Made by a program: the position numbers and the translations under genes. The notes below the pieces were generated by a model, which saw only the letters and a program-made list of their open reading frames with translations, ran no database searches and was not told the DNA's origin. Positions 53,305 through 62,115 of a stretch of DNA of 64,000 nucleotides are shown here, piece by piece. The number at the start of each line of letters is the position of its first letter. Position 1 is the first letter of the stretch. Source of the stretch: Agromyces soli. GTDB lineage: Bacteria > Actinomycetota > Actinomycetes > Actinomycetales > Microbacteriaceae. The stretch covers positions 1,116,001 through 1,180,000 of the forward strand of contig NZ_CP094533.1 of NCBI RefSeq assembly GCF_022811605.1, read 5' to 3'.

Positions 53305-54843
53305 ATGCGCGGACGGATGCTGAGGACGGCGGCCCTGGCCGCCGCGGGGGCGGTGCTCGTCGGCGCGGCCGCGACCAGCGCGTCGACGGCGGCGCTCGCC
53401 GCCGAACCGCTCGTCGAACCCGGCGAGGTGCCGATCGTCGCCGAGTCGCTCCGCGGGGGAACCTTCCTGCCCGCCGTCGAGGTGCAGGTGGGCGAGCGCA
53501 CGCTCACGCTGCTGCTCGATACCGGCTCGGAGGGGCTCGTCGTCTATCCGAACCGCCTCGAGGGCGACACGACGGTCGAGCGCACCGAGGTCGTCGCGGA
53601 TCCGGACTACAACGGCGCGCACGTCTTCGGGCACGTCGCGCTCGCCGACGTCACGATCGGCGGCACGCCGCCCGCGCGACTGCCGTTCGTGCTCGCCCAT
53701 CGCTGCGAACCCGTCGACTGCCTGGGCGGGGACGACGGCCTCGACGGCATCCTCGGCGTGAGCCAGGGGCTCCGCACCTGGGGCGATGGCGGCGAGACGC
53801 CATATCCCTGGTGGTCGGCGATCGCCCAGCTGCCCGACGGCGCCGGCGACGGCCACACCATCCGCATCGAGCACGCCCCCACCGTGCCGGGGGAGCGGAT
53901 CGGCACGCTGACGCTCGGCGCACCCCTCGCGGGCGAGGCGGATGCCGTCTTCCAGCCCGCGCTGACGGGCGGCGGCGACTACCCGGGCAGCGATCACCCG
54001 ATGTACGCGAAGCAGGTCGAGAGCTGCTGGTCGATCGACACGACCATGAACTGCCTGCCCACGACCGTCGACTCCGGGGAGCGCGGCTCGGTGCTGATGG
54101 GCGACTTCGGGGCGTGGGCGACGCCGGTTCCCTCGCCGACGCCGTTCCCGGGCGGCGGCGACGAGGAGATCGCGCACCTGAACGCGGGCACGCCGATCTC
54201 CTTCGCGGTGCCCGGCCAGCTGCCGTTCTGGACGCGGACGGTCGCCGACGGCTATCGCGCCGCCGGGCTGTACCAGCCGACCCCGCCGCCGAGCGGGGAG
54301 GCGGATGCCGATGCGGATGCCGCGGCGCTCGCGGCGAGCGGCCCCTACTTCAACACCGGCAACGTCTTCTTCGTCGGCCGCTCGATCGGCTTCGACAACC
54401 TGACCGGCCGGATCGTCGTCGGCCCGGTCGCCGGCCTCCCGGCCGCGGTCCAGCAGGTGAGCCTGACGGAGGGCGACCGCCGAGTCGAGGTTGGCTGGAC
54501 CGACACGCAGCCAGGGGTCGAGTCGTACGTCGTCAGGTTGAAGACGGCGGTCGGCGAACCGCTCGAGGAGCGCGTGGTGCTCGGTGCCCCCAGCCCGCAG
54601 ACGTTCACGGGCGTCGCCGACGGGGTGGACGTCGTCGCCGAGGTGGCCGCGGCGAACGCGGCGGGCGTCGGACCGTGGCTGGCCTCGCCGAATGCGGCGC
54701 GGTTCCGTCCGCACCTGCCCGAGACCGGGCCGGAGACGCTCGGCCCGGCGCTCATCGGAGTGCTGCTCGGCGGCGCCGGCCTGCTACTGCTCGGTGCGCG
54801 CGTCGTGATCGGATTCCACCGCCGCCGCGCGACCTCGCCCTAG
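53305..54843 (+). CDS. LPxTG-anchored surface protein with aspartyl-protease-like motif and Fn3-like domain
   Basis: A 512-residue secreted protein. The signal peptide (LRTAALAAAGAVLVGAAATS) ends near ALAAEP. TLTLLLDTGSEGLVVYP (about residues 68-84) is a DTGS segment like one half of a pepsin or retropepsin active site. A second DSGE in VDSGERGSVLMGDFG near 250 could be the other half. A fibronectin-III-like domain follows (QVSLTEGDRRVEVGWTDTQ to AAANAAGVGPWL). The end has LPETG, a hydrophobic helix and HRRR, a standard sortase signal. It may be a wall-bound protease or a DTGS-fold adhesin. Confidence 0.82.
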   Translation: MRGRMLRTAALAAAGAVLVGAAATSASTAALAAEPLVEPGEVPIVAESLRGGTFLPAVEVQVGERTLTLLLDTGSEGLVVYPNRLEGDTTVERTEVVADPDYNGAHVFGHVALADVTIGGTPPARLPFVLAHRCEPVDCLGGDDGLDGILGVSQGLRTWGDGGETPYPWWSAIAQLPDGAGDGHTIRIEHAPTVPGERIGTLTLGAPLAGEADAVFQPALTGGGDYPGSDHPMYAKQVESCWSIDTTMNCLPTTVDSGERGSVLMGDFGAWATPVPSPTPFPGGGDEEIAHLNAGTPISFAVPGQLPFWTRTVADGYRAAGLYQPTPPPSGEADADADAAALAASGPYFNTGNVFFVGRSIGFDNLTGRIVVGPVAGLPAAVQQVSLTEGDRRVEVGWTDTQPGVESYVVRLKTAVGEPLEERVVLGAPSPQTFTGVADGVDVVAEVAAANAAGVGPWLASPNAARFRPHLPETGPETLGPALIGVLLGGAGLLLLGARVVIGFHRRRATSP

Positions 54844-54892
54844 AGTGGTGCCGAGCGCGACCGGTGGTCGGGCGCGCCGCGGGGGAGGCGCC

Positions 54893-56068
54893 ATGAGCAC
54901 GACGCAGGAGCATCCGGCCGGAGCGGTGCCCACGGAACACGACGATCCCGTCTCGCTCCGCGCCGCGCTGCGGCACCCGGCCGAGAGCGCCGAGTCGCTC
55001 GAGTCGGTGGCCCTGCTCGCCGGCAGCGCGTTCTTCGTCGTCGGCGGCCTCGTCTCGCTCGCCGTCTTCTGGGGCCGGGATCTCCCCATCGCCGGCGGGC
55101 AGGGCTCGCTCGGCGAGTTCGTCGGCATCGCCGGAGCGGTCGTCGCGGTCGTCGCCTTCGTACTCGGCCGGGTGCTCGTGCGGCGCACGGCGAACCCGGC
55201 GCTCCGGCGGGAGATCGGGCAGGGGCTGTCGGTGCCCGGCGCCCGCCTGCACTGGTTCGACGTCACCGCCCTCGCGATCGCGCACGGCGCCATCGCCCTG
55301 CTCAGCTGGTTCGCGCTCGCCACGGTGCTCGAGTTCTGCTTCCGCGACGCGGTCGTGTTCACCCTGCCGGGAGCGGCGCTCGCCGCGGTCGCGATGGCGC
55401 TGACGGGGTACATCTGCTTCCTCTCGGCGGCACGGATGACGCCGATGCTGCTCTCGCTCGTGCTCGCCGTGTTCCTCGTCGTCGGTGCGCTTACGAGCAT
55501 GCTCTCCGCGAGCGATCCGCACTGGTGGAAGGAGAACCTCTCGGCGCTCGGCATGACGAACGACGTCTCGGCGATGGCGTTCAACCTCACGCTCATCGTC
55601 GCCGGTGCGATCGTCACGATCATCGCGCGGTACGCGACGGCGACGCTGCCCGCCGGCAACCCGCCGGACCGGCGCGGGCGCGACCTCGTGCGGATCGGCC
55701 TCATCCTCATCGGCGTGTTCCTCGCCTGCGTCGGGATCTTCCCCGTCGACCGCTTCTTCCTGCTGCACAACACGGTGGCGACGGGCATGGCGGTCTGCTT
55801 CGCGGCGATCGTCGTCTTCCTGCCCTGGCTCATCCGCACGGTGCCGCGGGTGTTCGTCGGCCTCGGCTACGTCTACGTCGTCGTGATCGTGGTGATGGCG
55901 GTGTTCTTCGCCACCGGCTACTACAACCTCACCGCGGTCGAGCTCGTCGCGGCGTGCCTGATCTTCAGCTGGATCATCGTCTTCCTCCGCACGGCGGGCG
56001 CGGCGGGTGGAGTCGCGGTCGACGAAGCCTCCGCGCTCGAGCCGAACGTGGCGTCCCCGAGGGGCTGA
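54893..56068 (+). CDS. Multi-pass membrane protein, DUF998-like
   Basis: A 391-residue protein with about ten hydrophobic helices. The second half has WKENLSALGMTNDVSAMAFN and IFPVDRFFLLHNTVATGMAV, where the LS-LG / F-P-D-H order resembles the DUF998 membrane family. The role is unknown. GGGGGAGGCG precedes the ATG, with a TAGAGT -10-like box about 50 nt upstream. Confidence 0.78.
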   Translation: MSTTQEHPAGAVPTEHDDPVSLRAALRHPAESAESLESVALLAGSAFFVVGGLVSLAVFWGRDLPIAGGQGSLGEFVGIAGAVVAVVAFVLGRVLVRRTANPALRREIGQGLSVPGARLHWFDVTALAIAHGAIALLSWFALATVLEFCFRDAVVFTLPGAALAAVAMALTGYICFLSAARMTPMLLSLVLAVFLVVGALTSMLSASDPHWWKENLSALGMTNDVSAMAFNLTLIVAGAIVTIIARYATATLPAGNPPDRRGRDLVRIGLILIGVFLACVGIFPVDRFFLLHNTVATGMAVCFAAIVVFLPWLIRTVPRVFVGLGYVYVVVIVVMAVFFATGYYNLTAVELVAACLIFSWIIVFLRTAGAAGGVAVDEASALEPNVASPRG

Positions 56069-56074
56069 ACGCCG

Positions 56075-56114
56075 GTTCGAGGGGCGGGACCGCAGGCCGG
56101 CCCGCCCCTCGAAC
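56075..56114. terminator. Bidirectional terminator
   Basis: Perfect 14-bp arms (GTTCGAGGGGCGGG) between the convergent membrane-protein and thioester-adhesin genes. Confidence 0.8.
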
Positions 56115-56118
56115 GTGA

Positions 56119-57417
56119 TCAGGCCAGTTCGTGCCGGCGCCGGCGGAGTCGACGGATCAGCATCATCAGACTGCCCGCGGCGAAGAGCCCGACCGCTCCG
56201 AGCGCCGGGAGGAGCGGGGCTGCGCCCGTCTCCGCGAGCCGGCCGTCGGTGTTCGCGACCGGTGCGGCGTCCGTCGCACGGGGAACCGGCGCGGGGTGCT
56301 CGGGCGTGCCGGGCGTCGACGGCGTGCCGGGCGTCACCGGGGTTCCGGGGCCGGCCGGCGTCGGCGGCGTCGACGGGGTGCCCGGCTCCTCGGGGCGCTC
56401 GGGCGGGGTGTGGCCGCCGAGCCAGGACAGCGCGGCGCTCGCCTCGACCGAGCTGTGCCCGCTGTCGGCGATGATCAAGGTCTGCCGGCGCACGGCCGGA
56501 TCGGCCGAGCTCAGCAGGAGCCCCTCGTGCGTGGCGCCGGTGAGCCGTGCGGTCAGTGTGGCCGATCCTGCGGGAGCGTCGGCGGGCACCTCGAGGAACA
56601 GCGCCGTGTCGCGCGGCGGAGCAGCCGGGTCGACCGGCGTCCCGTCGGCCGTGACGATCGCGTCGTCCGACGAGTTGCTGAGCAGGAGCTCGCCCGGAGA
56701 GGCGGTGATCGTCACGGGGCCGACGAGGCTCCCGGCATCGCCCTGCTGCACTGCGGGATCGAGGGCGAGCTCGGGCAGCACCGACTCGGCGAGGCCGACG
56801 TTCTCGTCACCCGTGAGATGGTCGACGAGCGCTTGCACCCGCTGCGCGGCGGGGGAGGTCGTATCGATCCCGCCCCGCGTCGAGAGGCCGCGATACTCGA
56901 AGGCGGCGGGAGCGGGCGCGGCATCCGTGAGTTGCCAGATCGCCACCTGCGTGCCGGTGATCGCCTCTTCGCGAGTGAGGCCGGGGAGGCCGGTGGCCGC
57001 CGCGTACTCGGACAACGACTGGGTCGGGTACGAGTTCGCGATGACCCACGAGACCTGCTCGCGCACCCGCTCGTCGGTGGCGAACCGGTTGTCGCCGGGG
57101 AAGGTGTCCCAGCCGCCGACGGCGAGGCCGTCGCCGAAGCCGGCGGGGACGAGTACCTCGATGCAATAGGCGAAGAGGTCGGGCTGGTCGCCGGGGCGGG
57201 AGTAGAGCGCGAACAGCTGCGGGAACGCCCGCGAGCCGTTCCACGCGATCTGATGGCCCATTCGGGACTCGCTGCTCGCGCCGAGGCGCGGGTAGCCCTC
57301 GACGGCGTCGTCAGCGCGCGCCGACGCCGCGGGCAGCACCGACAGCGAGGCGAGCAGGGCGACCAGGGCGAGTAGCGCGACGAGTGCGCGCACTGGCAAT
57401 GAATGTATCGGGTTCAT
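56119..57417 (-). CDS. Cys-Gln thioester-bond (TQXA) surface adhesin with LAxTG tail
   Basis: A 432-residue secreted protein. The signal peptide (VRALVALLALVALLASLSVL) is followed by a thioester domain. Cys85 in LFAYCIEV and Gln157 in AITGTQVAIWQLTD are the pair that form the internal Cys-Gln thioester able to bond covalently to host or surface amines. A beta-sandwich segment and a Pro/Thr/Gly-rich stalk follow, then LAETG (394-398), a transmembrane helix and RRLRRRRHELA, a sortase-E-type signal. The ATG lies 7 nt after a TACGTT -10-like box with no clear ribosome-binding site, suggesting a leaderless transcript. Confidence 0.9.
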   Translation of the reverse strand: MNPIHSLPVRALVALLALVALLASLSVLPAASARADDAVEGYPRLGASSESRMGHQIAWNGSRAFPQLFALYSRPGDQPDLFAYCIEVLVPAGFGDGLAVGGWDTFPGDNRFATDERVREQVSWVIANSYPTQSLSEYAAATGLPGLTREEAITGTQVAIWQLTDAAPAPAAFEYRGLSTRGGIDTTSPAAQRVQALVDHLTGDENVGLAESVLPELALDPAVQQGDAGSLVGPVTITASPGELLLSNSSDDAIVTADGTPVDPAAPPRDTALFLEVPADAPAGSATLTARLTGATHEGLLLSSADPAVRRQTLIIADSGHSSVEASAALSWLGGHTPPERPEEPGTPSTPPTPAGPGTPVTPGTPSTPGTPEHPAPVPRATDAAPVANTDGRLAETGAAPLLPALGAVGLFAAGSLMMLIRRLRRRRHELA

Positions 57418-57587
57418 AGCGGGCAACGTAGCCGAGCCGGAGAATTGGGATGCCAGATGTGCTCAGCGTACTGCCAGGTTTTCCGGCTATGTGCGGTGTT
57501 CGCGGCGCAGCCGGACGGAGTTCAGGCGACCAGTCGGCGGATGACGCGACTCTCCTCGCCGAAGCGGCGACCACCCGCCTGCGGACG

Positions 57588-57627
57588 ACGACGGGGTCGG
57601 ATGCCGAGCGGCATCCGACCCCGTCGT
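57588..57627 (-). terminator. Very strong hairpin terminator
   Basis: A perfect 18-bp stem (ACGACGGGGTCGGATGCC) with a 4-nt loop, 10 nt past the stop of the PLDc_N/SHOCT gene. The rest of 57427-57636 shows no gene. Confidence 0.85.
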
Positions 57628-57636
57628 AGAGCGAGA

Positions 57637-58038
57637 TCAGCCCTGGTGGGCGAGCGCCTTCGCCTTGAGGAGGTCGTACTCCTGCTGCGTGATGGTGCCC
57701 GAGTCGAGCAGCGCCTTCGCCTTGGCGATCTCGTCGGCAGGGCTCGCCGAGGTGCCGGCGGCCTGGCGGATGTACTCGGCCGTGGCCTGCTGCGCCTGCA
57801 CGGCGTCCTTCTGCGCGCGCTCGGCCATGCCGCGGCCGCGGGCGATCAGGTAGATCAGCGCCGTCACGAATGGGAAGAAGAGCAGGAAGATGATCCAGAG
57901 CGCCTTCCACCAGCCGTTGAGCTTGTGGTCGCGGAACAGGTCGGTGATGATCGCGATGACCGCCCAGAGGTACGCGAAGAACGCGAAGATCCAGATGGTC
58001 CACCAGATGATGTCCCAGAAGCTCTGCCAGAAACTCAT
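57637..58038 (-). CDS. Small membrane protein with PLDc_N-like and SHOCT domains
   Basis: A 133-residue protein with two Trp-rich transmembrane helices (WDIIWWTIWIFAFFAYLWAV and WWKALWIIFLLFFPFVTALI) of the phospholipase D N-terminal type, a charged linker and a C-terminal SHOCT helix pair (AKALLDSGTITQQEYDLLKA). SHOCT motifs occur on many membrane and stress proteins as an oligomerisation element. GGAAGGGC precedes the ATG. The precise role is unknown. Confidence 0.88.
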   Translation of the reverse strand: MSFWQSFWDIIWWTIWIFAFFAYLWAVIAIITDLFRDHKLNGWWKALWIIFLLFFPFVTALIYLIARGRGMAERAQKDAVQAQQATAEYIRQAAGTSASPADEIAKAKALLDSGTITQQEYDLLKAKALAHQG

Positions 58039-58219
58039 GAGTGAGCCCTTCCGATTCGAGGATCGCGACCGCAAGGGCGGCCGGAGGTCGCTTTCGGGCT
58101 CGCATCGCGGCTGCGCCGCGTTCCCCCCGGATGATGCTTCCGTCTGCACCATAGCGCGCCGCGGCGTGTCGTGTCAGTAGTCCTTCCCAGGCGCTACGCT
58201 CGGCCGCAAGGGGGATCGC

Positions 58220-59026
58220 ATGGCGGAGTGGGTCGCGTCGCTCGACATCGACGGCTGGAGCCTGCTCTTCGCCGCGCTCTCCCTCGTCGCCGGCTGGATC
58301 CTCTCCCGGCTCGCCCGCCGCGGCCTCACCCGACTGCTCGTGCGGCTGCCGTCGCTCGGCGAGGCCGTGAAGACCGCGATCGTCCGCATCGTCGTGTACG
58401 CGATCATCCTGCTCGGCGTCGGAGTCGCCCTCGGCTTCCTCGGCGCCTCCGTGCAGCCGCTGCTCGCCGTCGCGCTCATCGTCGGCGTCGTGCTCGTGCT
58501 CGTGCTGCGCGGCATCGCCGACAACTTCGCCGCCGGCGTCGTGCTGCAGACCCGCCGGCCGATCGAAGTGGGCGACGTGCTCACGAGCGACGATGTCGAG
58601 GGCGAGGTCGTCGAGCTCAATGGCCGCGCGGTCGTCGTGAAGACCTTCGACGGCCGGCTCGTGCACCTGCCGAACGGCGCCGTGCTGCAGCAGCCGCTCG
58701 TGAACGAGAGCGCCCACGGCGCCAGGCGAAGCGAGGTCGAGGTGCGCGTCGGCGGGGCCGCGGACGGGATGCCGGAGGCCATCGCCGAGGCCGTGCGCGC
58801 CGTCGACGGGGTGCACCAGCGCGAACACGTCGACGTGCTGAGCCGCAGCCGTTCGCCCGAGCGCCAGATCTACCGGGTGCGCTTCTGGCACCATCCCAAG
58901 CACGGCACCGCCGTCAGCTCCGCCGTCGTCGACGCGCTCGCCGACGCGTTCGCGGGCCGAGGCATCCCCGTGACCGTGACGAGCGATCCGCCCGCCGCGC
59001 CGCTCACCCCGCCGTTCGAGATCTGA
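58220..59026 (+). CDS. Small-conductance mechanosensitive channel (MscS family)
   Basis: A 268-residue channel with three N-terminal helices. The pore helix region is LVLVLRGIADNFAAGVVLQT, followed by the beta domain RPIEVGDVLTSDDVEGEVVE and VHLPNGAVLQQPLVN. It should open on membrane tension and release solutes in hypo-osmotic shock. AAGGGGGATC lies before the ATG and TACGCT just upstream is a -10 candidate. It starts the run of transport genes that reaches the window end. Confidence 0.93.
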   Translation: MAEWVASLDIDGWSLLFAALSLVAGWILSRLARRGLTRLLVRLPSLGEAVKTAIVRIVVYAIILLGVGVALGFLGASVQPLLAVALIVGVVLVLVLRGIADNFAAGVVLQTRRPIEVGDVLTSDDVEGEVVELNGRAVVVKTFDGRLVHLPNGAVLQQPLVNESAHGARRSEVEVRVGGAADGMPEAIAEAVRAVDGVHQREHVDVLSRSRSPERQIYRVRFWHHPKHGTAVSSAVVDALADAFAGRGIPVTVTSDPPAAPLTPPFEI

Positions 59027-59051
59027 TCGGCGCGATCGGAAGGAACCGAGC

Positions 59052-60356
59052 ATGCAGGTCACCCCCGCCGCCGGGGCACCGGGCTCGCCCACGGTGCGCC
59101 AGCTCCTGCTGCTCTCGATCCCCGCGCTCGTCATCGGCGTGGCGTCCGCGGTCGTGCTCTGGCTCGTCGACCTCCTCGCCGAGCAGCTGCACACCGTGCT
59201 GTGGGAGGCCTTGCCCGGGGTCTTCGGTGCCGACGCGGCGACGCCCTGGTGGATCCTCGTCGTGCTGACCGCGACCGGCGCGGCCGTCGGCCTCGTGGTG
59301 CAGTTCGCCCCGGGCCACGCGGGCGTCGACTCGGCGACGACGGAGCTCGACGCGCCGCCGATGCCGATCCTCGTCGTGCCCGGACTGCTCGTCGCGGTGA
59401 CGCTGAGCCTCGCGGGCGGCGTGAGCCTCGGCCCGGAGAACCCGATCATCGCGATCAACACGGCCCTCGCGGTCACCGTGCTCGCGCGGCTCACGAAGGC
59501 CGTGCCGCAGCAGCTCGTCGTGCTGCTCGCCGTCTCCGCGACCATCGGCGCGCTGTTCGGCACCCCCGTCGCGGCGGCGCTCGTGCTGACCGGCACGGTG
59601 GCTGCCGTGAAGGCCGGCGGAGCGCTCTGGGACAAGCTCTTCCTGCCGCTCGCCGCGGCGGGCGCCGGGGCCGTCACCATGCACCTGCTCGGCGGCTCCT
59701 CGATCTCGTTCAGCGTGACACCGATGGGCGAGGTCGAACCGGTCTTCGTGCTCACCGGGCTCGTCATCGCCGCGGCCTCCGCGCTCGCCGGCGTCCTCGC
59801 CGCGTGGCTGCTGCCCATCGTGCATCGGGCGTTCCACTCGCTGCGGCATCCGCTGCTCTATACGACGCTCGGCGGGCTCGCGCTCGGCGTGCTCGGCATG
59901 ATCGGCGGGCCGATGACGCTCTTCAAGGGGCTCGAGCAGACCGGCGAGCTCATCGAGCATCCCGAGCGCTATGCGCCGGCCCAGCTCGCGCTCTTCGCCG
60001 GCATCAAGATCATCGCGCTGGTGATCGCCGCCGCCGCCGGATTCCGTGGCGGCCGGATCTTCCCCGCGGTCTTCATCGGGGTCGCGCTGGGCCTGCTCGG
60101 CTACGCGCTGATCCCCGGGGTGCCGATGTCGCTGGCGATCGCCTGCGGGGCGCTCGGCATCGTGCTCGCGGCGACGAAGGACGGCTGGATCGCGATCTTC
60201 GTCGGCGTCGCTCTGGTCGGGGACCCCCTGGTTCTGCCACTGTTGTGCGTGATCGTGCTGCCGGTCTGGCTGATCGTCACGAAGGCGCCCGAGCTCGTCG
60301 TGCATCCGCGCGAACGTTCGGACCCCGATGCAGAGGCCGCCCCGGCGGCGTCGTGA
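59052..60356 (+). CDS. ClC-family ion channel/antiporter
   Basis: A 434-residue membrane protein with 10-12 helices. GGVSLGPENPIIAINTALAV is the ClC GREGP-type block with Glu at the gate position, and AAGFRGGRIFPAVFIGVALG is the second anion-site block. It lacks C-terminal CBS domains. It moves Cl- or another anion, by exchange with H+ if the gate Glu works as in relatives. The 25-nt gap after mscS suggests one transcript. Confidence 0.9.
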   Translation: MQVTPAAGAPGSPTVRQLLLLSIPALVIGVASAVVLWLVDLLAEQLHTVLWEALPGVFGADAATPWWILVVLTATGAAVGLVVQFAPGHAGVDSATTELDAPPMPILVVPGLLVAVTLSLAGGVSLGPENPIIAINTALAVTVLARLTKAVPQQLVVLLAVSATIGALFGTPVAAALVLTGTVAAVKAGGALWDKLFLPLAAAGAGAVTMHLLGGSSISFSVTPMGEVEPVFVLTGLVIAAASALAGVLAAWLLPIVHRAFHSLRHPLLYTTLGGLALGVLGMIGGPMTLFKGLEQTGELIEHPERYAPAQLALFAGIKIIALVIAAAAGFRGGRIFPAVFIGVALGLLGYALIPGVPMSLAIACGALGIVLAATKDGWIAIFVGVALVGDPLVLPLLCVIVLPVWLIVTKAPELVVHPRERSDPDAEAAPAAS

Positions 60357-60367
60357 GGGGGGATCAC

Positions 60368-62074
60368 GTGCAACGACCGCTGGCCGGGCTCACGCGGCGC
60401 AACCTCGTCCGCGAGCTCGTCGCGGGCGTGACGCTCATCGCCATCGCCATCCCGCTGAACATCGGCTACGCGCAGATCGCGGGGCTGCCGGCGACGGCGG
60501 GGCTCTACGCGCTCATCGTGCCGACGATCGTCTACGCGCTCACCGTCTCGAGCCGGCAGCTGATCGCATCGCCGGATGCCGCGGCCGCCGCCCTCGTTGC
60601 GAGCTCCATCGGCGGGCTGGCGGTCGCCGGCAGCGACGACTACGCGACCCTCGCCCTCGCGCAGGCGGTGCTCTGCGGCATCATGTTCCTGCTGCTCGCG
60701 GTCTTCAAGCTCGGCTTCCTCGCGAACTTCCTCTCCAAGCCGATCCTCGTCGGCTTCGTCGGCGGCCTCGCCCTCGACATCCTGGTCAGCCAGATCGCGA
60801 AGATGCTCGGCGTGAAGATCGACTCCGGCGGCGAGTTCGTCGACAAGGTCGCCGGGCTCGTGACCGGCCTTGGTACGACGAACCTCATCTCGCTCGCGAT
60901 CGCCGTGCTGTCGGTCCTCGTGCTGCTCGCGGGCAAGCGCTTCCTGCCCGCCGTGCCGTGGGCGCTCGTCGTGCTCGTCGTGGCGACCGTCGTGGTCGTG
61001 CTCGCGAGCCTCGACGACGCGGGCGTCTCGGTGCTCGGCGAGGTGCCCGCCGGCCCGCCAGCGCTGACCTGGCCCGTCCTCGACTGGACGACGTGGCTCA
61101 TGCTGATCCCCTCGGCGATCGCGCTCACGCTCGTGACGACGGCCGAGGGGCTGCTCGTCTCGCGCTCCTACGGCGAGAAGCGCGGGTACCCGACGAACCC
61201 GAACCGCGACCTCTTCGCCTTCGGCCTCGGCAACCTCGCCGCCGGCGCCTCGGGCAGCTTCGCCGTCGGCTCCTCGACGTCCCGCACGGCCGCGATGGAC
61301 CAGGCGGGCTCGCGCACCCAGCTGCCCTCGCTCGTGCTCGCGGTCGGCACGCTGCTGCTCCTCCTGTTCGGCACGGCGCTGCTCGCCGACATCCCGAGCC
61401 CGGCGATCGGGGCGATCGTCGGCGTCGCGATCCTGCCGCTGCTCGGCATCCGCGACTTCATCGGGCTGTGGAAGGCCGATCGCTTCGAGTTCATCGTCGG
61501 CGCCGTGTGCTTCCTCGTGACGCTCTTCATCGGCTCCATCCCCGGCATCGTCGTCGCCTTCGTGCTCGCGCTCGTGAACCTCGCCAAGCGCGCCGCGAAC
61601 CCCGCGATCGACGTGCTCGCGTCGAGCGGCGAACCCAGCGACTCGCTGCTCGACGAGGCGCCAAAGGGACAGGTCACCGCGCCGGGCGTCGTCGTGGTGC
61701 GGCTCGCGGCGCCGCTGTTCTTCGCGAACGGCTCGGTGTTCAGCGACGCGGTGAAGCGGGCGGTCGAACGTGCGCGGGCCGCCGGGAACGGGCCGGTGCG
61801 CCACCTCGTCGTCGACATGGAGGCGGTCACCGACGTCGACGTGACCGGCGCGGAGAGCTTCGAGGCGCTGCTCGTCTGGCTCGAACGCGAGCGCATCGAC
61901 CTCAGTTTCAGCCGGGTGCGCCCGGACGCGAAGGCGCGGCTCGACCACCTCGGCCTGCTGGGCGACCGGGCGAGCTACGAGACCAACCGTGCGGCGCTCG
62001 CGGCGCTCGCCGGAGCGGCGGCGCCGGGCGCCGGGGAGACGGTGCACGGCACCACCGAGCACGGCGGCGCCTGA
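60368..62074 (+). CDS. SulP-family anion transporter with STAS domain
   Basis: A 568-residue transporter. The signature near the N-terminus is AGVTLIAIAIPLNIGYAQIA-GLPATAGLYALIVP, with about 12 helices to residue 410. The C-terminal cytoplasmic STAS domain has HLVVDMEAVTDVDVTGAESF. It carries sulfate, bicarbonate or similar anions, usually with H+ or Na+. GTG 60368 is chosen because GAGGGGGGAT lies just before it; GTG 60353 would overlap the ClC stop. Confidence 0.92.
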   Translation: MQRPLAGLTRRNLVRELVAGVTLIAIAIPLNIGYAQIAGLPATAGLYALIVPTIVYALTVSSRQLIASPDAAAAALVASSIGGLAVAGSDDYATLALAQAVLCGIMFLLLAVFKLGFLANFLSKPILVGFVGGLALDILVSQIAKMLGVKIDSGGEFVDKVAGLVTGLGTTNLISLAIAVLSVLVLLAGKRFLPAVPWALVVLVVATVVVVLASLDDAGVSVLGEVPAGPPALTWPVLDWTTWLMLIPSAIALTLVTTAEGLLVSRSYGEKRGYPTNPNRDLFAFGLGNLAAGASGSFAVGSSTSRTAAMDQAGSRTQLPSLVLAVGTLLLLLFGTALLADIPSPAIGAIVGVAILPLLGIRDFIGLWKADRFEFIVGAVCFLVTLFIGSIPGIVVAFVLALVNLAKRAANPAIDVLASSGEPSDSLLDEAPKGQVTAPGVVVVRLAAPLFFANGSVFSDAVKRAVERARAAGNGPVRHLVVDMEAVTDVDVTGAESFEALLVWLERERIDLSFSRVRPDAKARLDHLGLLGDRASYETNRAALAALAGAAAPGAGETVHGTTEHGGA

Positions 62075-62115
62075 GCCGTCGTCATCGAGACCAGGAGAGG
62101 GACCGGGGGGACCAA

